Position numbers and translations under genes: made by a program
Shown here: positions 5,744 to 5,771 of the stretch, in pieces
Layout of the letters: each line of letters opens with the position of its first letter
Position numbering within the stretch: the first letter of the stretch is position 1
Notes under the pieces: generated by a model
What the model saw: only the letters and a program-made list of their open reading frames with translations
Database searches by the model: none
What the model was told of the DNA's origin: nothing
Origin: Desulfobacteraceae bacterium
GTDB lineage: Bacteria; Desulfobacterota; DSM-4660; Desulfatiglandales; Desulfatiglandaceae
Direction of reading: 5' to 3'
DNA length: 5,771 nt
Assembly (NCBI GenBank): GCA_030642205.1
Contig: DAOWOF010000160.1
Coordinates: forward strand, 1 to 5,771

Positions 5744-5771
5744 AAAAAATTGTTAAAGATGTCAAGAAAGA

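Noticed and set aside
5723..5749. Intrinsic terminator of recO
   Set aside because: The hairpin is followed by A's, not T's, and in the other direction the T-run lies before the hairpin; kept only as a stem-loop.

Overview
This window suggests an AT-rich Gram-negative bacterium, most likely a member of the Desulfobacterota (the former Deltaproteobacteria). That is inferred from an exported DUF1329 protein together with a low-GC RecO and a YhaO/YhaN pair. It is not a proof of taxonomy, because no rRNA or tRNA gene is present. I see ordinary chromosomal DNA: no CRISPR array, no intact mobile element and no obvious new multi-gene system.

Layout from left to right. Positions 1-1332 (minus) hold the first 444 codons of a YhaN-type, SbcC/Rad50-like AAA ATPase; its C-terminal part lies beyond the left edge. 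Positions 1329-2597 (minus) hold its upstream partner, a YhaO-type, SbcD/Mre11-like nuclease. The two genes overlap by 4 bases (ATGA), with a strong ribosome binding site inside the end of yhaO. Positions 2598-2906 are a gene-free spacer with a candidate promoter overlapping a 17-bp palindrome, plus two tandem stem-loops just after the next gene's stop codon. Positions 2907-4244 (minus) encode a DUF1329 protein with a signal peptide. Positions 4245-4959 are a long AT-rich divergent intergenic region with inverted repeats and an unexplained short open frame. Positions 4960-5706 (plus) encode the recombination mediator RecO, and the last 65 bases are non-coding.

How the genes relate. YhaO and YhaN almost certainly act as one nuclease-ATPase complex of the SbcD-SbcC / Mre11-Rad50 kind, and their overlap suggests translational coupling. 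RecO works in RecFOR-dependent loading of RecA, so DNA-repair genes sit on both sides of the DUF1329 gene. They are on opposite strands and well separated, so co-regulation is not implied. The DUF1329 protein is an envelope protein of unknown function and has no visible link to repair. The points most worth checking are the promoter/palindrome and stem-loops in 2598-2906, the three-part repeat upstream of the DUF1329 gene, and the coding-like fragment at 4501-4644.
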